Notes under the pieces: model-generated | The model's input: the letters and a program-made list of their open reading frames with translations, nothing else | The model's database searches: none | Told to the model about the DNA's origin: nothing | Made by a program: the position numbers and the translations under genes | NCBI RefSeq assembly: GCF_013373865.1 | Contig: NC_050475.1 | Location: forward strand, 13,241,821 to 13,305,820 | From: Monomorium pharaonis | Lineage: Eukaryota; Arthropoda; Insecta; Hymenoptera; Formicidae | DNA: 64,000 nt | Direction: 5' to 3' | Shown: piece by piece, positions 22,865 through 34,280 of the stretch | How positions within the stretch are numbered: the first letter of the stretch is position 1 | Layout of the letters: each line of letters starts with the position of its first letter

Positions 22865-24128
22865 CCCAGCTAACCATTTGCTACCAAATTGTCAGCAGAC
22901 TGCTAAAAATTTCTTGCGGAATCAGGCTGCCAAAACCATGGCCTACTGTGTCCTCGAGTGCGCCCCAATTGCAAGCAAAAATTGTTATCAAATCCTGATA
23001 TCAAATTGGGTGCAACACCAGAGCAGACCTGTCACTAGCAATACAATGACAAATTCACGCAGCAAATTGAGAACAGATGTTGCAACGTAAACTCACAGCA
23101 GATTTGCGCCAAATATGCAACAGATCTGTATTCATAAATGATGACAGATTGGCGACAGATTTGTCAAATTTTTTCATTTCTTCTTTCATCACAGTTATAA
23201 TTTTATTTGAGAATCGATGTAAGCAATCTCCTGGGAAGATTTATTAATTCAGGAGTAGGAACAGATTAAATAATTTACCCAACCCTCTCCTTAGCATCTA
23301 ATATTTCCTATAGGGGGGCCTCAATTGACCTATATATTTTCTCCATTTATATCGCAGGTATATCATCTATTCTAGGTGCAATTAATTTCATTAAATTTCT
23401 TTGTAGTTAAATCTCATTCCCAAAAAATGAAAATACTACTAGTTCTGTATCATAAAAGTATAATGTGGCGGTCCTCCGCCACATCGGACTCTTCCGCAGG
23501 CGCAGCGAAGGAAGATAATTTTTGCTTACCTTCGCGCTGCGAGTGGTCTTTATGTAGCGAGTTGACTGCATTTTACTCCCGAGAAAGTAAGCCGCCTATC
23601 GACGGTGCCGCACTTTTTATTGCCAATTTGACATTTCGACAGATCTGCTGCATTTCTGGTATCAATCTGTTGCGTACTTTGACACACAAATGTTGTTGCA
23701 TTTCTACAGGCAATTTGCTGACATTGTTTGCACTTTGGTGTTTGTCGTCAATCTGTTATCAATACTTTCAATAAATCTGCTCGCAGTTCACTATTATTTT
23801 GTCATGTATTCTGATGACAGACGTTGCTAAATATTTGCTGAATATCTGCTAATAGTGCTTGCAATGACAAGATATGTTTCTCATTTGTCGCCTTTTTGGC
23901 AACAGAATCTGGGGCTCGATTCTTGAATTCATTCGCAAGAGAAACGTATACGCAAGTACTCGCTCTAACAGAAAAGTTGCAAGTTTATTGGTTAATAGCC
24001 ATACGATAGCCAATAAATTTCCAACTTTTCTGTAAGATCAGAATTTGCGAATACGTTTCTCTTGCAAATGAATTCAAGAATCGAGCCCCTGTTGCCAACA
24101 TTTGTCACAGCAGAAATGGTTATAGGGG
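22865..24128. mobile_element. TAACCATTT-TIR element, copy 1
   Basis: It begins CCCAGCTAACCATTTGCT and ends GCAGAAATGGTTATAGGGG, short inverted ends with the shared core TAACCATTT. It is co-linear with 29226-30280. The sequence is rich in CAGATCTG/TTGCAACA words, and the plus-strand frame at 22854-23090 is preserved in copy 2, but I do not recognise any protein in it. It carries a nested MITE absent from copy 2. Confidence 0.75.
23911..24089. mobile_element. Nested MITE with GGGGCTCGATTCTTGAATTC TIRs
   Basis: The ends GGGGCTCGATTC and GAATCGAGCCCC are inverted copies, and about 55 bp pair further inward. The homologous copy 2 lacks the insert and reads AGAATCTGTTGCC straight through, so this is a precise insertion. 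Confidence 0.85.
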
Positions 24129-24400
24129 TATTTAATCGATATTGGAAGTGAAGTCCGTATTCTAAATAATTACCTTATTAATTGTATACGTTCCTTTAGA
24201 TTTTTATTGTCTGCTTTACTATGATTTAATACTACAGGGAGGGTTAGCACAATTTTTGAAGAGACGACAAAGATATTCTTTTCTTTCTACAAAGCCTTTC
24301 AAAAATTACAAAATAACAAGATTTTACAAGCGTTAAGAATTTCAATTTTAGTAATATTTTTATTATTTATAAAAGCATACACATACATATACACGCGCGC

Positions 24401-24715
24401 GTGCATACACACTTATATATACATATGCGTTATAAAATACATATTATATATTATATAACAATCTATATATTTTTTCATTTTTTTTTAACTATTGTTATAG
24501 CTACTTATCAGTATCTGCGAATAAAAGTGGAACATGAATATGCGAAAACATTTTCAAATAATGAAGTTAACATTGCATTACAAAATAAAAATAACGAGGA
24601 TATCAATATCATATTTAATCCAGGAGACTCTTTATTAATCGATTTAGTGCGAAGTTATTCTCATCCATACGATAAATCATCATTAATTCTTTCTATGTCT
24701 TCTTTTTCTTCTTAA
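24401..24715 (+). pseudogene. Possible MADF-domain fragment
   Basis: Near its C-terminal end this open frame has DSLLIDLVRSYSHPYDKSS, which resembles the first helix of MADF DNA-binding domains (pattern L-I-x-L-V-R-x-Y-x-H-x-Y-D-K-S). The upstream half is low-complexity and probably not coding. The expected rest of MADF does not follow. CCTAA-like words directly downstream are weak. It may be TE-derived or a lost exon. Confidence 0.3.
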
Positions 24716-24959
24716 CCTAATCTAACCTAAAACCTAAAACTTTTCTTCGCGCCTAGACCCGTCCAGGGTTCAAGGCTAAACTCTCTTTTATAAACTATAT
24801 TTATATAGGTATATCTTTATATATTAATAATCTTTTAATATTTTGTAAAATATAAATAAAACATTTCACAACTATTTATATATTTCTTTTTCTATTTCTT
24901 TTATCTTCTAAAAGTCACTTATAATAGGTCAAATTATATTTTATGTTTACTATTACGGA

Positions 24960-25065
24960 TAATATCTTATGGATGTTCTATTGGTTGAATTGTTCTATCT
25001 TCTGATTCCATTGGCTAATTCTTACGTCTTATGCTTATGGTTACGGAAATTCATGTGCAAGGGCC
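24960..25065. other. Partial MITE ending in CAAGGGCC before TTTA
   Basis: The right end, GAAATTCATGTGCAAGGGCC, adjoins the first complete member of the TTAA chain through TTTA (25066-25069). A related left end is at 17785-17855. Confidence 0.5.
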
Positions 25066-25069
25066 TTTA

Positions 25070-25207
25070 GCCCGGATCTACAATAGTGTAGTAAACCTTA
25101 TGCCATAAGGAATTAACCAATTATAATCGAATATGAGAAGAATAATCGAATATAATTGGTTAATTTCTTATGGCTTAAGGCTTACTATACCTATTGTAGA
25201 TCCGGCC
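25070..25207. mobile_element. TTAA-type MITE 1 (GSCCGGATCTACAATAG)
   Basis: The inverted ends GCCCGGATCTACAATAG / CTATTGTAGATCCGGCC are flanked by TTTA (25066-25069) and TTAA (25208-25211). The interior is palindromic (ATTGGTTAATT). Confidence 0.75.
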
Positions 25208-25212
25208 TTAAA

Positions 25213-25479
25213 GGGCCATCTACAATGGAGTGTTTTAGCCGTAACAGCACTAAAACTACAGCAATGCTGTCTAGAATAAAAACGACGTAGCAATAACATA
25301 CAAGCCGGCCATCAAAGAAAGGCGACCAAAAACTAATTCCGAATGCCCCAACGCTCATCGTAAGCACGCAATGAATTGGCTTAATGTCTGTTGCAGGCTG
25401 TAAACAGTAAAGCAATACGAAGTGGAGACATTTTCTACGACTACTGCTACGGCCTACGACTCTCCATTGTAGATGGCCC
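25213..25479. mobile_element. TTAA-type MITE 2 (GGGCCATCTACAATGGAG)
   Basis: The inverted ends are GGGCCATCTACAATGGAG and its complement. It shares TTAA with its left neighbour and is followed by TTAA (25480-25483). Confidence 0.75.
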
Positions 25480-25483
25480 TTAA

Positions 25484-25636
25484 GGCACTCACACATGAAT
25501 TGACATAACCATAACGTAAGGTTTTGACGCGTCGGATTGGGCGACCATAACCGTAACCTGCCGTATCCGGCTAATTCAAGTACGTGATTGGTCGAAACCT
25601 TACTGTTACGGTTATGTCAATTCATGTGTGAGGGCC
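25484..25636. mobile_element. TTAA-type MITE 3 (CTCACACATGAATTGACATA)
   Basis: The inverted ends CTCACACATGAATTGACATA pair with the right end. It has TTAA on the left and TTTA (25637-25640) on the right. A diverged copy is at 17620-17778. Confidence 0.75.
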
Positions 25637-25640
25637 TTTA

Positions 25641-26017
25641 GGGCCACCGCACAAACTCTTCCATAACGCGTTACGTTACGTTAAGTACTCCATACGAACC
25701 TAAGTTGTACTTAAAATTTAACTTAAATCGACGCACAAAGAAATCCTTAGGGCCACCGCACAAACTCTTCCATAAGGGCCACCGCACAAACTCTTTCATA
25801 ACGCGTTACGTTACGTTAAGTACTCCATACGAACCTAAGTTGTACTTAAAATTTAACTTAAATCAACGCACAAAGAAATCCTTAACGTAAGAACTTAAGA
25901 ACTTACGTTAAGGATTTCTTTGTGCGTTGATTTAAGTTAAATTTTAAGTACAACTTAGGTTCGTATGGAGTACTTAACGTAACGTAACGCGTTATGGAAG
26001 AGTTTGTGCGGTGGCCC
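25641..26017. mobile_element. TTAA-type MITE 4 (GGGCCACCGCACAAACTC), partly duplicated
   Basis: The full palindrome spans GGGCCACCGCACAAACTC to its complement. The left half is present twice (25641-25752 and 25778-25895), with a third short start between. It is followed by TTAG (26018-26021). Confidence 0.75.
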
Positions 26018-26021
26018 TTAG

Positions 26022-26560
26022 GGTGAATAGGAGCATGTTGGGGCATGTGACGCGAACAGACCCCATATGTTTTGAACGCAGTTTTCGTCGGTAGTTGGTA
26101 TCACGTGGTTTGTTCGCGTCGCCATGCTCCGACATGCTCCTACTCACTCCAACGCATTCTAATAGGTTGGCGTCATCGGAATCAACGTATTGGAGTGCGT
26201 TGGGGTGAATAGGAGCATGTTGGGGCATGTGACGCGAACAGACCTACGGTCTTGTCGGTATTGGGTGCTTTCCATTTAGTAACACAAGTCGATACAAGCA
26301 TCGTTCTATCTTTTTTTTATGTTCAATGAGTAACAAAGATAGAACGACACTTGTGTCGACTTGTGTCATTAAATGGAAAGCACCCATTGCATAAACATAT
26401 GTGGTTTGTTCGCGTCGCCATGCCCCAACATGCTCCTATTCACCCCAACGCACTCCAATACGTTGATTCCGATGACGCCAACCTATTAGAATGCGTTGGA
26501 GTGAGTAGGAGCATGTCGGAGCATGGCGACGCGAACAAACCACATATATCTAGACCGAGG
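26022..26560. mobile_element. GGTGAATAGGAGCATG palindromic repeats with a nested MITE
   Basis: GGAGCATGTTGGGGCATG / ACGCGAACAGACC words occur in both orientations at 26022-26060, 26110-26240 and 26400-26545. They are separated by a complete 123-bp MITE (26263-26385, ends GGGTGCTTTCC) flanked by ATT on both sides. Confidence 0.65.
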
Positions 26561-26916
26561 ATTGTCCCAAATTTCAGAAGTGGGGGTAAGGCTTACGTAC
26601 GATATAACAAGTATTTCCTTCTCCCTTACACACGCCTGCGTGTGAAAGAGAAGAAAATACATGTTACATCGTCCGTCCCTTTTCAACGTCTACGTTTGTC
26701 CTTTTCTACGTATGCCTATACCCCCACTCCTAAACCGAGCAGGCCTGCGGTATTGTATGACAGATATCCTAACCTGAATAGGAGTCTATCGCTTATTTTT
26801 ATTAGATTCGTTCGTTTTAAGCAAAACTGCATCAAATAAACATAATTACATATTTGAAGTAATGGGTCTAAACTAAATAATTTATACCTAAAACGATTTT
26901 TCGTGAAACGAAAAGA

Positions 26917-27067
26917 ATGGAAGGGGAACTGTCAATCGCTTTAAGTGAAGCAAAACAGAGTTTTATTGAACTGATGAGATCGCTAAATAAAACCAATCAG
27001 CAAAAATTTTTGGCATTTATTACGAAAGAATGGAAACTCAAATCGTTTACAGCTTATAATGATACAG
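26917..27067 (+). CDS. Predicted methyltransferase gene, exon 1
   Basis: An in-frame TAA at 26878 precedes the ATG at 26917, which fixes the start. The exon encodes 50 residues starting MEGELSIALSEAKQSF and ends at ACAG|GTTTGT, a usable donor, in phase 1. It joins exon 2 without a frameshift. The composition is that of a normal soluble helical protein, unlike the surrounding TE frames. Upstream DNA is plain AT-rich and no promoter is recognisable. This is the 5' end of a host gene whose exon 4 lies 24 kb away. The function of the N-terminal region is unknown to me. Confidence 0.75.
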
Positions 27068-27367
27068 GTTTGTAATATTTAAAACAATATAATAATAAGT
27101 AGAATCTCAGATAAAAATAGACAAACCTGAGCGTAAAATACCATTTTTTATCAAAGCAGATCTCAATACTCAATAATTTTGGACATTTGGATTTTATGCT
27201 TTCCAATTCATGTCTTATTTTATTCGTTATATTTGAAAATTTGTTGCATTTTTTGTAAAGTATGTTTATTAAGGTAGACAAATTATTTTTCTCTATACCA
27301 TCAATTTCTAACATTATTTGTCACAAAATAAGAATATTATTTTTTTTATTCAAACAATTATCAATAG

Positions 27368-27510
27368 GAGACAATGCAAACAGTGACAACAAAAAAATGA
27401 TGGAAGCATCAACGTTTATTTTAAATTCTATTGCTTCTGAAATTAAACAGAAGATTCCATTTAATGCTATTTTGGCATCTGAAAATCTTACAACTCCTTC
27501 AATGGGAGAG
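27368..27510 (+). CDS. Predicted methyltransferase gene, exon 2
   Basis: The exon lies between acceptor AATAG (ending 27367) and donor GAG|GTAATG. Joined to the single G from exon 1 it reads GDNANSDNKKMMEASTFIL and onward for 48 codons with no stop, ending in phase 0. The 300-bp intron before it is AT-rich, as expected. Confidence 0.75.
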
Positions 27511-27587
27511 GTAATGTCATATTATACATTTAAATAAATATATAATCACTTTAATTTTTTGAAATATAACAAACTTTCTCTTTTTAG

Positions 27588-27729
27588 AATTCAGATTGCG
27601 ATCCCAGCATCACATTACATATAGACGAGTTCCTTTATAGTGATGAGGATATCGACAAGCTTGTAGATAATAATCAATTGCAAAGATATTATTGTACTGA
27701 TTGTAAATCTAGAAATATACAACCATTGA
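27588..27729 (+). CDS. Predicted methyltransferase gene, exon 3 (CxxC module)
   Basis: The acceptor is CTTTTTAG (ending 27587) and the donor is TTGA|GTAAGT, a near-consensus site. The frame reads LHIDEFLYSDEDIDKLVDNN and then YYCTDCKSRNIQP, an acidic stretch followed by a CxxC pair. From memory, animal proteins with this order continue into ISHS and a SAM-binding motif, which is what exon 4 supplies. The exon ends in phase 1 with a single A. Confidence 0.8.
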
Positions 27730-27837
27730 GTAAGTAAGATTTCAATAAGGTCAATCTGAATTGAATAATATCCGTTTGTTAATTTTATCATTATTTATAT
27801 CAATAAAAAGTATGTGTTTCTGAAATATATTTTATGT

Positions 27838-28762
27838 ATAAGTAAATTAATAAAATCAATAATAATTTAATTATCTAATCAAATAATATTAAAAACATTG
27901 GTTGATAAACATTTCCAAAACTTCTTTTCAAAAAGTTCTATCACAAACAATATTATAAAACATTTACATTTGAAATTTCCATTTGATGTAAATGAATATT
28001 TCATATTTAGGAAATGAAATGAACAAAATTCCGAATTATGATATGAGAGGAAAGGGAATACAGTGAAAGAATCAAAGTAAATAAATAATAAGCCACATTA
28101 TTACTACAAATTACATTTTAAATAATTTTCAAAAACTTTTAGAGTAAATGCTCGAAATGGCCACCACTCATTTCAATACAAAGCTGAGCACGTCTAATCA
28201 AATTTTTCTCATCATAACTTGGAATTTTGTTTATTTTATTGTGATAGAATTTTTTGAAAAGAAGTTTTGGAAATGTTTATTGACTGATGTGTTTAATATT
28301 ATTTGTTTAATATTATTTAATATTAATTGTATAATTTAATTAATATTGATTTTATTTATTTATTATTATACGTAAAACGTATTTCAGAAACACGTACTTT
28401 TTATTGATATAAACGATATTTTATCAAATTTGCAACTAATATTACTTCTTGTCAATTAAATTAAACTCTATTTAAGAATACAGCAATAGATGTTAATAGA
28501 GATTTCACAGATTTGTATGATGTAATATTTATTTGGCACCGTGCCCTTTAGTGGTACTCATCAAAGCGTCCCCGGCCGATCACTTAGTTATGCCGCGCCT
28601 AACGACGCGAGCTATACGATCTGTGGTTGGAAAGTTTTAAAGAGTTACCATTTAAAAACTATTGACTCCTCAACATTTTGCTATTGACATTTTCGACTCA
28701 GTTTTTCATGAGGAATATGTACATGCCGGATCCTGTGGTTGATCTGGAACATCATTTATGAG
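27838..28762. mobile_element. Mariner-derived non-autonomous repeat, copy 2
   Basis: The sequence is homologous to 533-1722, including the GTTTTGGAAATGTTT-type ends and the block CAATAGATGTTAATAGAGATT. The middle inverted section is shorter. It lies at the start of intron 3 of the host gene. Confidence 0.65.
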
Positions 28763-29225
28763 ACGTTCCATGTCAACTGGAATACCTGTCTGCCAAAGAT
28801 GTAACTAACATACAGAGATGTGTAATGGCTAAAAAAATGTCTTCTCAAATACTTTTAAAAGCCATTTGGCACTTTAAAAGAAACAAGATAGCGACTCTGA
28901 TATGGCTTCTGATCTACAGAAAATCTCACATTTTTCGAAAATCTCTTGTTATCTTTTGAAAATCAAGTCAGGCGTAAAATCATTTTACTGGGAGTAATCA
29001 AGATCGCTGATTACGAATCTGAAATCAGATCACTGATTCAAGATGATGGATCTAATATGGTGTTTAATGATGCCGAATATTGCACGAATTTTCTGAAAAT
29101 CAATTGTTAGTAGCTATTGAAGAGGGAGATCGAGTCAAGTCTAAAATGATTTTATTAGAAGTAACCAGGTCGCTAATTACGAATCTGAAATCAGATCACC
29201 GAAATTCAAAATGGCGAGTCTAATA
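28763..29225. other. Short tandem duplication, no gene
   Basis: About 90 bp containing ATTACGAATCTGAAATCAGA occurs at 28960-29045 and again at 29125-29215. No TIRs or coding frames are visible. Confidence 0.5.
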
Positions 29226-30280
29226 CCTAGCTAACCATTTGCTGTCAAATTGTCAGCAGACTGCTAAAAATTTCTTGCGGAATCAGGCTGCCAAAACCAT
29301 GGCCTACTGTGTCCTCGAGTGCGCCCCAATTGCAAGCAAAAATTGTTATCAAATCCTGATATCAAATTGGGTGCAACACCAGAGCAGATCTGTCACTAGC
29401 AATACAATGACAAATTTACACAGCAAATTGAGAACAGGTATTGCAACGTAAACTCACAGCAGATTTACGCCAAATATGCAGCAGATCTGTATTCATAAAT
29501 GACCACAGATTGGCGACATTTGTTCAATCTTTTCATTTTCACAGTTATAATTTTATTTAAGAATAGATGTAAGCAATCTCCTGGGAAGATTTATTAATTC
29601 AGGGGTAGGAACAGATTGAATAATTTACCCCACACTCTCCTTAACATCTAATATTTTTTGTAGGGGGGCCTCAATTGACCTATCTATTTTCTTCCTTTAT
29701 ATCGCAGGTATATCATCTATTCTAGATGCAATTAATTTCATTAAATTTCTTGTAGTTAAATGTCACTTTAAAAAAATAAAACTAGCAGTTCTGTATCATA
29801 AAAGTATAATGTGGTGGTCCACCACCACATTGGACACCTTCACAGGCGCAGCGAAGGAAGGTAATTTTTGCTTACCTTAGTCGCGCTGCGAGTGGTCTTT
29901 ATGTAGAGAGTTGATTGCATTTTACTTCCGAGAGAGTAGGCCGCCTATCGACGGTGCCGCGCTTATTATTGCCAATTTGACATTTGGACAGACTGCTGCG
30001 TTTCTGATATCAATCTGTCGCGTACTTTAACGCACAAATGTTATTGCATTTCTACAGGCAATTTGCTGATATTGTTTGCACTTTGGTGTTTGTAGTCAAT
30101 CTGTCATCAATACTTCAATAAATCTGCTCGCACTATTATTTTGTCATGTATTCTGATGACAGACGTTGTTAAATATTTGCTGAATATCTGCTAACAGTGT
30201 TTGCAATATGTTTTCTTTGTTGCCTTTTTGGCAACAGAATCTGTTGCCAACATTTGTCACAGCAGAAATGGTTATCGGGG
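29226..30280. mobile_element. TAACCATTT-TIR element, copy 2
   Basis: It is co-linear with copy 1 and most of the length is near-identical. It begins CCTAGCTAACCATTTGCT and ends GAAATGGTTATCGGGG. It lacks the nested MITE of copy 1. Confidence 0.75.
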
Positions 30281-30365
30281 ATATGGCGCCCAAAGTTGTC
30301 AAGAATCGAACGAATATTTCTTCAATCCTTTTATATGAATTTTATCATAATAAAATCAACCTTAA

Positions 30366-31278
30366 CCTTTAGCCTGCACATTTCAAAAAAATTACGTAGC
30401 CTACACAGGGGGTCATACCCTAGCCACTTTAAATTGTTACTCTAAGCCCAATAGATCGTTTTAACTTGGAAAAAATTTTAAATGAATTTTGAAGCTTTAA
30501 AAACAGTATTTGATAGGTTTCATAAAAATTTTTTTAATTTTAACATACAACAAAAAATTCTTAAAGTAAAAATTTTTAAGACAAAAACTGATGTTTTTTA
30601 TTAAAAAATTTATACAATTTTAAATTTTCAATATTAAAAAAAAAATCTTATGCGATTATTCTTTAGAGATGAAACACTAAACATGAAAAATAAATGCTAT
30701 AGTGGACGTTGCAATAACCATATTTAATTGAAGGTATCAAAATGAAGATTTTATAGACAAATAAAAATGATGAAATGTAATAAAAATTTGCATTTATTTT
30801 AGTAGATATTACTTACAAACCATTTTACATGTTAAGTTATGAAACAAAAAGTATAAAAATAAGCAAGTAAAGCGTAATTTATTGTTTAAATCATTTTTTT
30901 TCAATTTGCAAGCACGAATGCATAAGGCCGCGCGGTGATTGTCACATGTGTGACGCTGGCAAGCTGGGCACATTAAAATTTTTTTCATTTTTTAAATAAA
31001 ATCTTACACTATTTACAAAAAAAGTATTAAAAAATTAAATTGAGAAAACTACGTACCTTACACTGGGGGTATGCTATACCCCAACTTTCGGAACGTCTAC
31101 TTCAATTGATTGCCAGAAGCAGACTGACACCACGCTGATAATAGCAACCGTTTCAACTTAAAGAGTCACATCTTGATTATTAACAAATGGCATAAGTACT
31201 GTTTTCATCGATTTATCTATCTAAAATTGAGCTTAAAAATGTGCTGGGGTATGTCGTACCCCAGATGTAGGCTAAAAG
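30366..31278. mobile_element. piggyBac-like non-autonomous element (TTAA, CCTTTAGCCTGCA)
   Basis: It is flanked by TTAA on both sides (30362-30365 and 31279-31282), with inverted ends CCTTTAGCCTGCA and TGTAGGCTAAAAG. TTAA duplication and a CCYTT-type start fit piggyBac. The interior has no transposase. Three short GGGGTATG...TACCCC hairpins lie near the ends (30406, 31062, 31243). Confidence 0.7.
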
Positions 31279-31499
31279 TTAACCTCATTGAGGCCTTTTG
31301 GTTAAGAGCTAATGCAAGTTAGATCTGAAGTTAGATTATTGAAATTAACAATAGTGGATTTATGGCATCTAAAGTAGTCAAAAATTGCATGAATTCCTCT
31401 ATGATCCCTCATAATTAACTTTCTAGGTCTATGATCGAATTGACCTTAAAATATTGTATCTAGGATTTTTATTGTTAATAATGATTTAGAAGTGAGTAT

Positions 31500-31835
31500 T
31501 ATCATTAAGAATAGCCGTTTCAATATAATGTTGATGCGCTCTAATAATTGATTTTGGGTTGGCATTTTTTCGATTAGTACTTTTTTAAAATTAGCAAACA
31601 AGTAAACTTTGCTGATTAAAAGAAAGTGCTAATCGAAAAAATTTTAACTCAAAATGGGCCAATTATTCAAAATGGCCGTTCCAATATAATGTTGCTGTAT
31701 TCTAGTGGCCGATTTTGGGTTGACATTTTTTTTCGATTAGCACTTTCTTTTAATCAGCAAAGTATATTTTTGCTAAAATAAAAAAGTGCTAATCGAAAAA
31801 ATGGCGTCCAAGTCAATTCAACCACCAAGACATAT
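31500..31835. repeat. Inverted and tandem repeats of CGATTAGCACTTT
   Basis: The word TTTTTTCGATTAGCACTTT and its complement alternate four times, forming two successive hairpins separated by GGCCGTTCCAATATAATGTTG. Confidence 0.65.
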
Positions 31836-32147
31836 GGTATTACTCTTCGCAATAACCAGTTAAAGAACGTTCTTTTACCGGCGACGTGTATAACAAATAA
31901 ATTGTTTAACCGTATCAATGTTTAAACATATTGATAAAGTTGAGAAGGCCTAAACGATCGCATTATTTTTCATATTTTTGCAATAAATTATTGTCCGATT
32001 TTTCGGATAAAGGGGGGATTCTAATATGCCAGTAATCATCAACATTTAGCTTATAACTGTGGTTTAAGTCTGACGATTTGTCGGCGCGCAGTTATATGAG
32101 CTGAGATTAAATTAATATATTTAAAAAAAAGTAATTATTTAGTTTAG

Positions 32148-32705
32148 GGGACACCGCGTCGATGACTTTGACCTTGACATATGTTATCAAGAACATGATC
32201 CCGAATAACTTTTCCTTATAACTTAATCGGCGGTCATTGTTTGTTAAAAAGTTATTAACAAAAGAAGTTCGAAAAATATTTATGTAGAATAGAACAACAC
32301 ACACTCACAGAGAGGAAGAAAATGTGTGGGCGGAGAGGGGCTTCCTCTGCACCCCCTTTCCGTAATTTTTCTCAACTCTAACCTAAACAAACTTTATGTC
32401 GCTATTTGGATAATGCGAAACATTGGAAACAAACAGCGTGAATCTTGTTTGGCGTGGAAAGTCGTAAACCCATTCGGCACTTTTACTGTCATATTAATAA
32501 ACGCTTGTATCGTTATATTAATAAACGCGTGTACCACATGGATTTGCAACTTTAAGTAAAGCAGAGATATTATGTATTTATAAAACTTTTTTGTTAATAA
32601 CTTTTTAACAAACAATGACCGTCGATTAAGTTGTAAGGAAAAGTTACTCAGGATCATGTCCTTGACAACATATGTCAAGATCAAGGTCATCGGTACGGTG
32701 TCCCT
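32148..32705. mobile_element. Palindromic TTAA-type element (GGGACACCG)
   Basis: The ends GGGACACCG / CGGTGTCCC are flanked by TTAG (32144-32147) and TTAA (32706-32709). About 130 bp of each arm pair (for example AAAAGTTATTAACAAA). The interior has two inverted copies of the foldback anchor: AAGTCGTAAACCCAT at 32459 and CACATGGATTTGCAAC at 32536. Confidence 0.75.
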
Positions 32706-33328
32706 TAAATTAAATAATTACCCAAAAATTATAATTAGCATTAAGATCTAGCGGCGATTGTTCAGGTCTTTTCAACTTTATTGATATGTTAACCGATTAA
32801 CATCTAAACGGATGCATTTTTAACATAATTTTCACCGACTTTATTCGCAATGTTAAAAGTCTATAAAAATTTTGAAATGTATCATTTCTTATGTAAAAGG
32901 GCATAAGCAGAATAAACATGTGTGTGCTGCCCTTGCATGGATTTGATTGAAATTTGTACAAAATGGCTTTGATGTGAGATTAAATTTTCTCAAGTTATAT
33001 TATATCTGAAAAATAATTTTTATGGGAGTTATGGGAAAAAGAAGAAAAATCGCAAAAAAAATTTTTTTTTTTAAACGACTGAACCGATTTTCATTAAAAA
33101 ATATGTTATGGGTTTTAATCCTACAATGTCATTAAGAAATTACAGAAATTTTTTTCAAAAAATACGGGTAAAAAAATTGTCAATTTTTTTGAATTTTTTT
33201 CGATGGAATCCAGATGGGATACTATTACCATTTTTTTGTAGAAAAAAATCTATGAACTTTTTAGTATAACATATTTAAGTTTTAAATGATTGGAAGAATA
33301 CTGCATACATAAACTTAAATATATGTAT

Positions 33329-33590
33329 TGTTGCGTTCGCCCGGCAAGACTGCCTCGCACTCTCACTCACGCACTCCCGCACGAAATAAGAAAGACACTC
33401 TCTTTCTGATTAAACTCTTTATTGTGACTTGAAAATACAGAGAACGTTCACGAACAGAGAAACAGCACGTCCGTTCGGATTGACAGCTCCGGATCAAATC
33501 TGACAAGCCCGCGTAAACAATACGGTTGCTAAGAAGGTCGCCGCGCAGCTGAGAGTTGAAATTCACCGAGCGTTCAGCGCGATCGTAACA
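33329..33590 (-). repeat. Solo LTR
   Basis: It runs TGTTGCG to CGTAACA on the plus strand. On the minus strand it has AATAAA (near 33418) as a polyadenylation signal. The GC-rich block sits alone in AT-rich DNA with no internal region. The flanking AT repeats make the target duplication unreadable. Confidence 0.65.
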
Positions 33591-34066
33591 ATATATATAT
33601 TTTTTATCATTTATATACATATACACATAATGTATACGTATAAATTATTAAATATATATACAGAGTGGCTATAAACGTACAAATCTTAAAAAACGAGAAG
33701 CATGGAGATAAGTACAACGAACAGGAAACAATTAGAATCGATTACATAAAGTTACGAGAAAAATTGCTAAGATGTGCGAATAAACGCGCAGTGAACGGTA
33801 TCGTGGGCCTCAATCACTCTGTATATACATTATCCAAACAAAATTATCTTTTTAGAAATGTAAAAAAAAGCGCCGAGTATATGGTTTTTCTTTAAGGAAA
33901 AAAATCACAAATCCTAGATAGTATTTTTGATCAAATTCAATCTAAGTGATATATACCTTTGTGGTTGGAAAATATTACATTTATTTACGTATCAAATAAA
34001 TCCAAGATAATACTTTTCATCAAATTCAACTAAAATAATACATATATAAATAAGATACATAAATAA

Positions 34067-34110
<44 letters not shown>

Positions 34111-34280
34111 GTAATGTAAGTAATAAATATTGGTACGCGAAAAAATTAATAAAAGTAATAAAAATAAAACAAATAAATAATAATAACATAAACAAATAAT
34201 ATACATGATATATATTTAATAAATGTCAAAAATATTGATAAAAAATTAATAAAATTACAAGCTTATTTATAAAAAGAAGT

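Larger units (their letters stand above)
22398..24172. mobile_element. Outer TIR element hosting two others
   Basis: About 43 bp at the left (TAATTATTTAGAATACGGG...) are complementary to the right end (...CCGTATTCTAAATAATTA), with a handful of changes. Almost all of the interior is the next two elements, so little of the original remains. Confidence 0.65.

Noticed and set aside
24712..24745. Interstitial telomere repeat (CCTAA)n
   Set aside because: Only CCTAA-like words with irregular spacing (CTAATCTAACCTAAAACC); too short and imperfect.
30920..32100. Further host exons within intron 3
   Set aside because: No frame there continues the phase-1 reading from exon 3, and exon 4 at 51130 fits directly.
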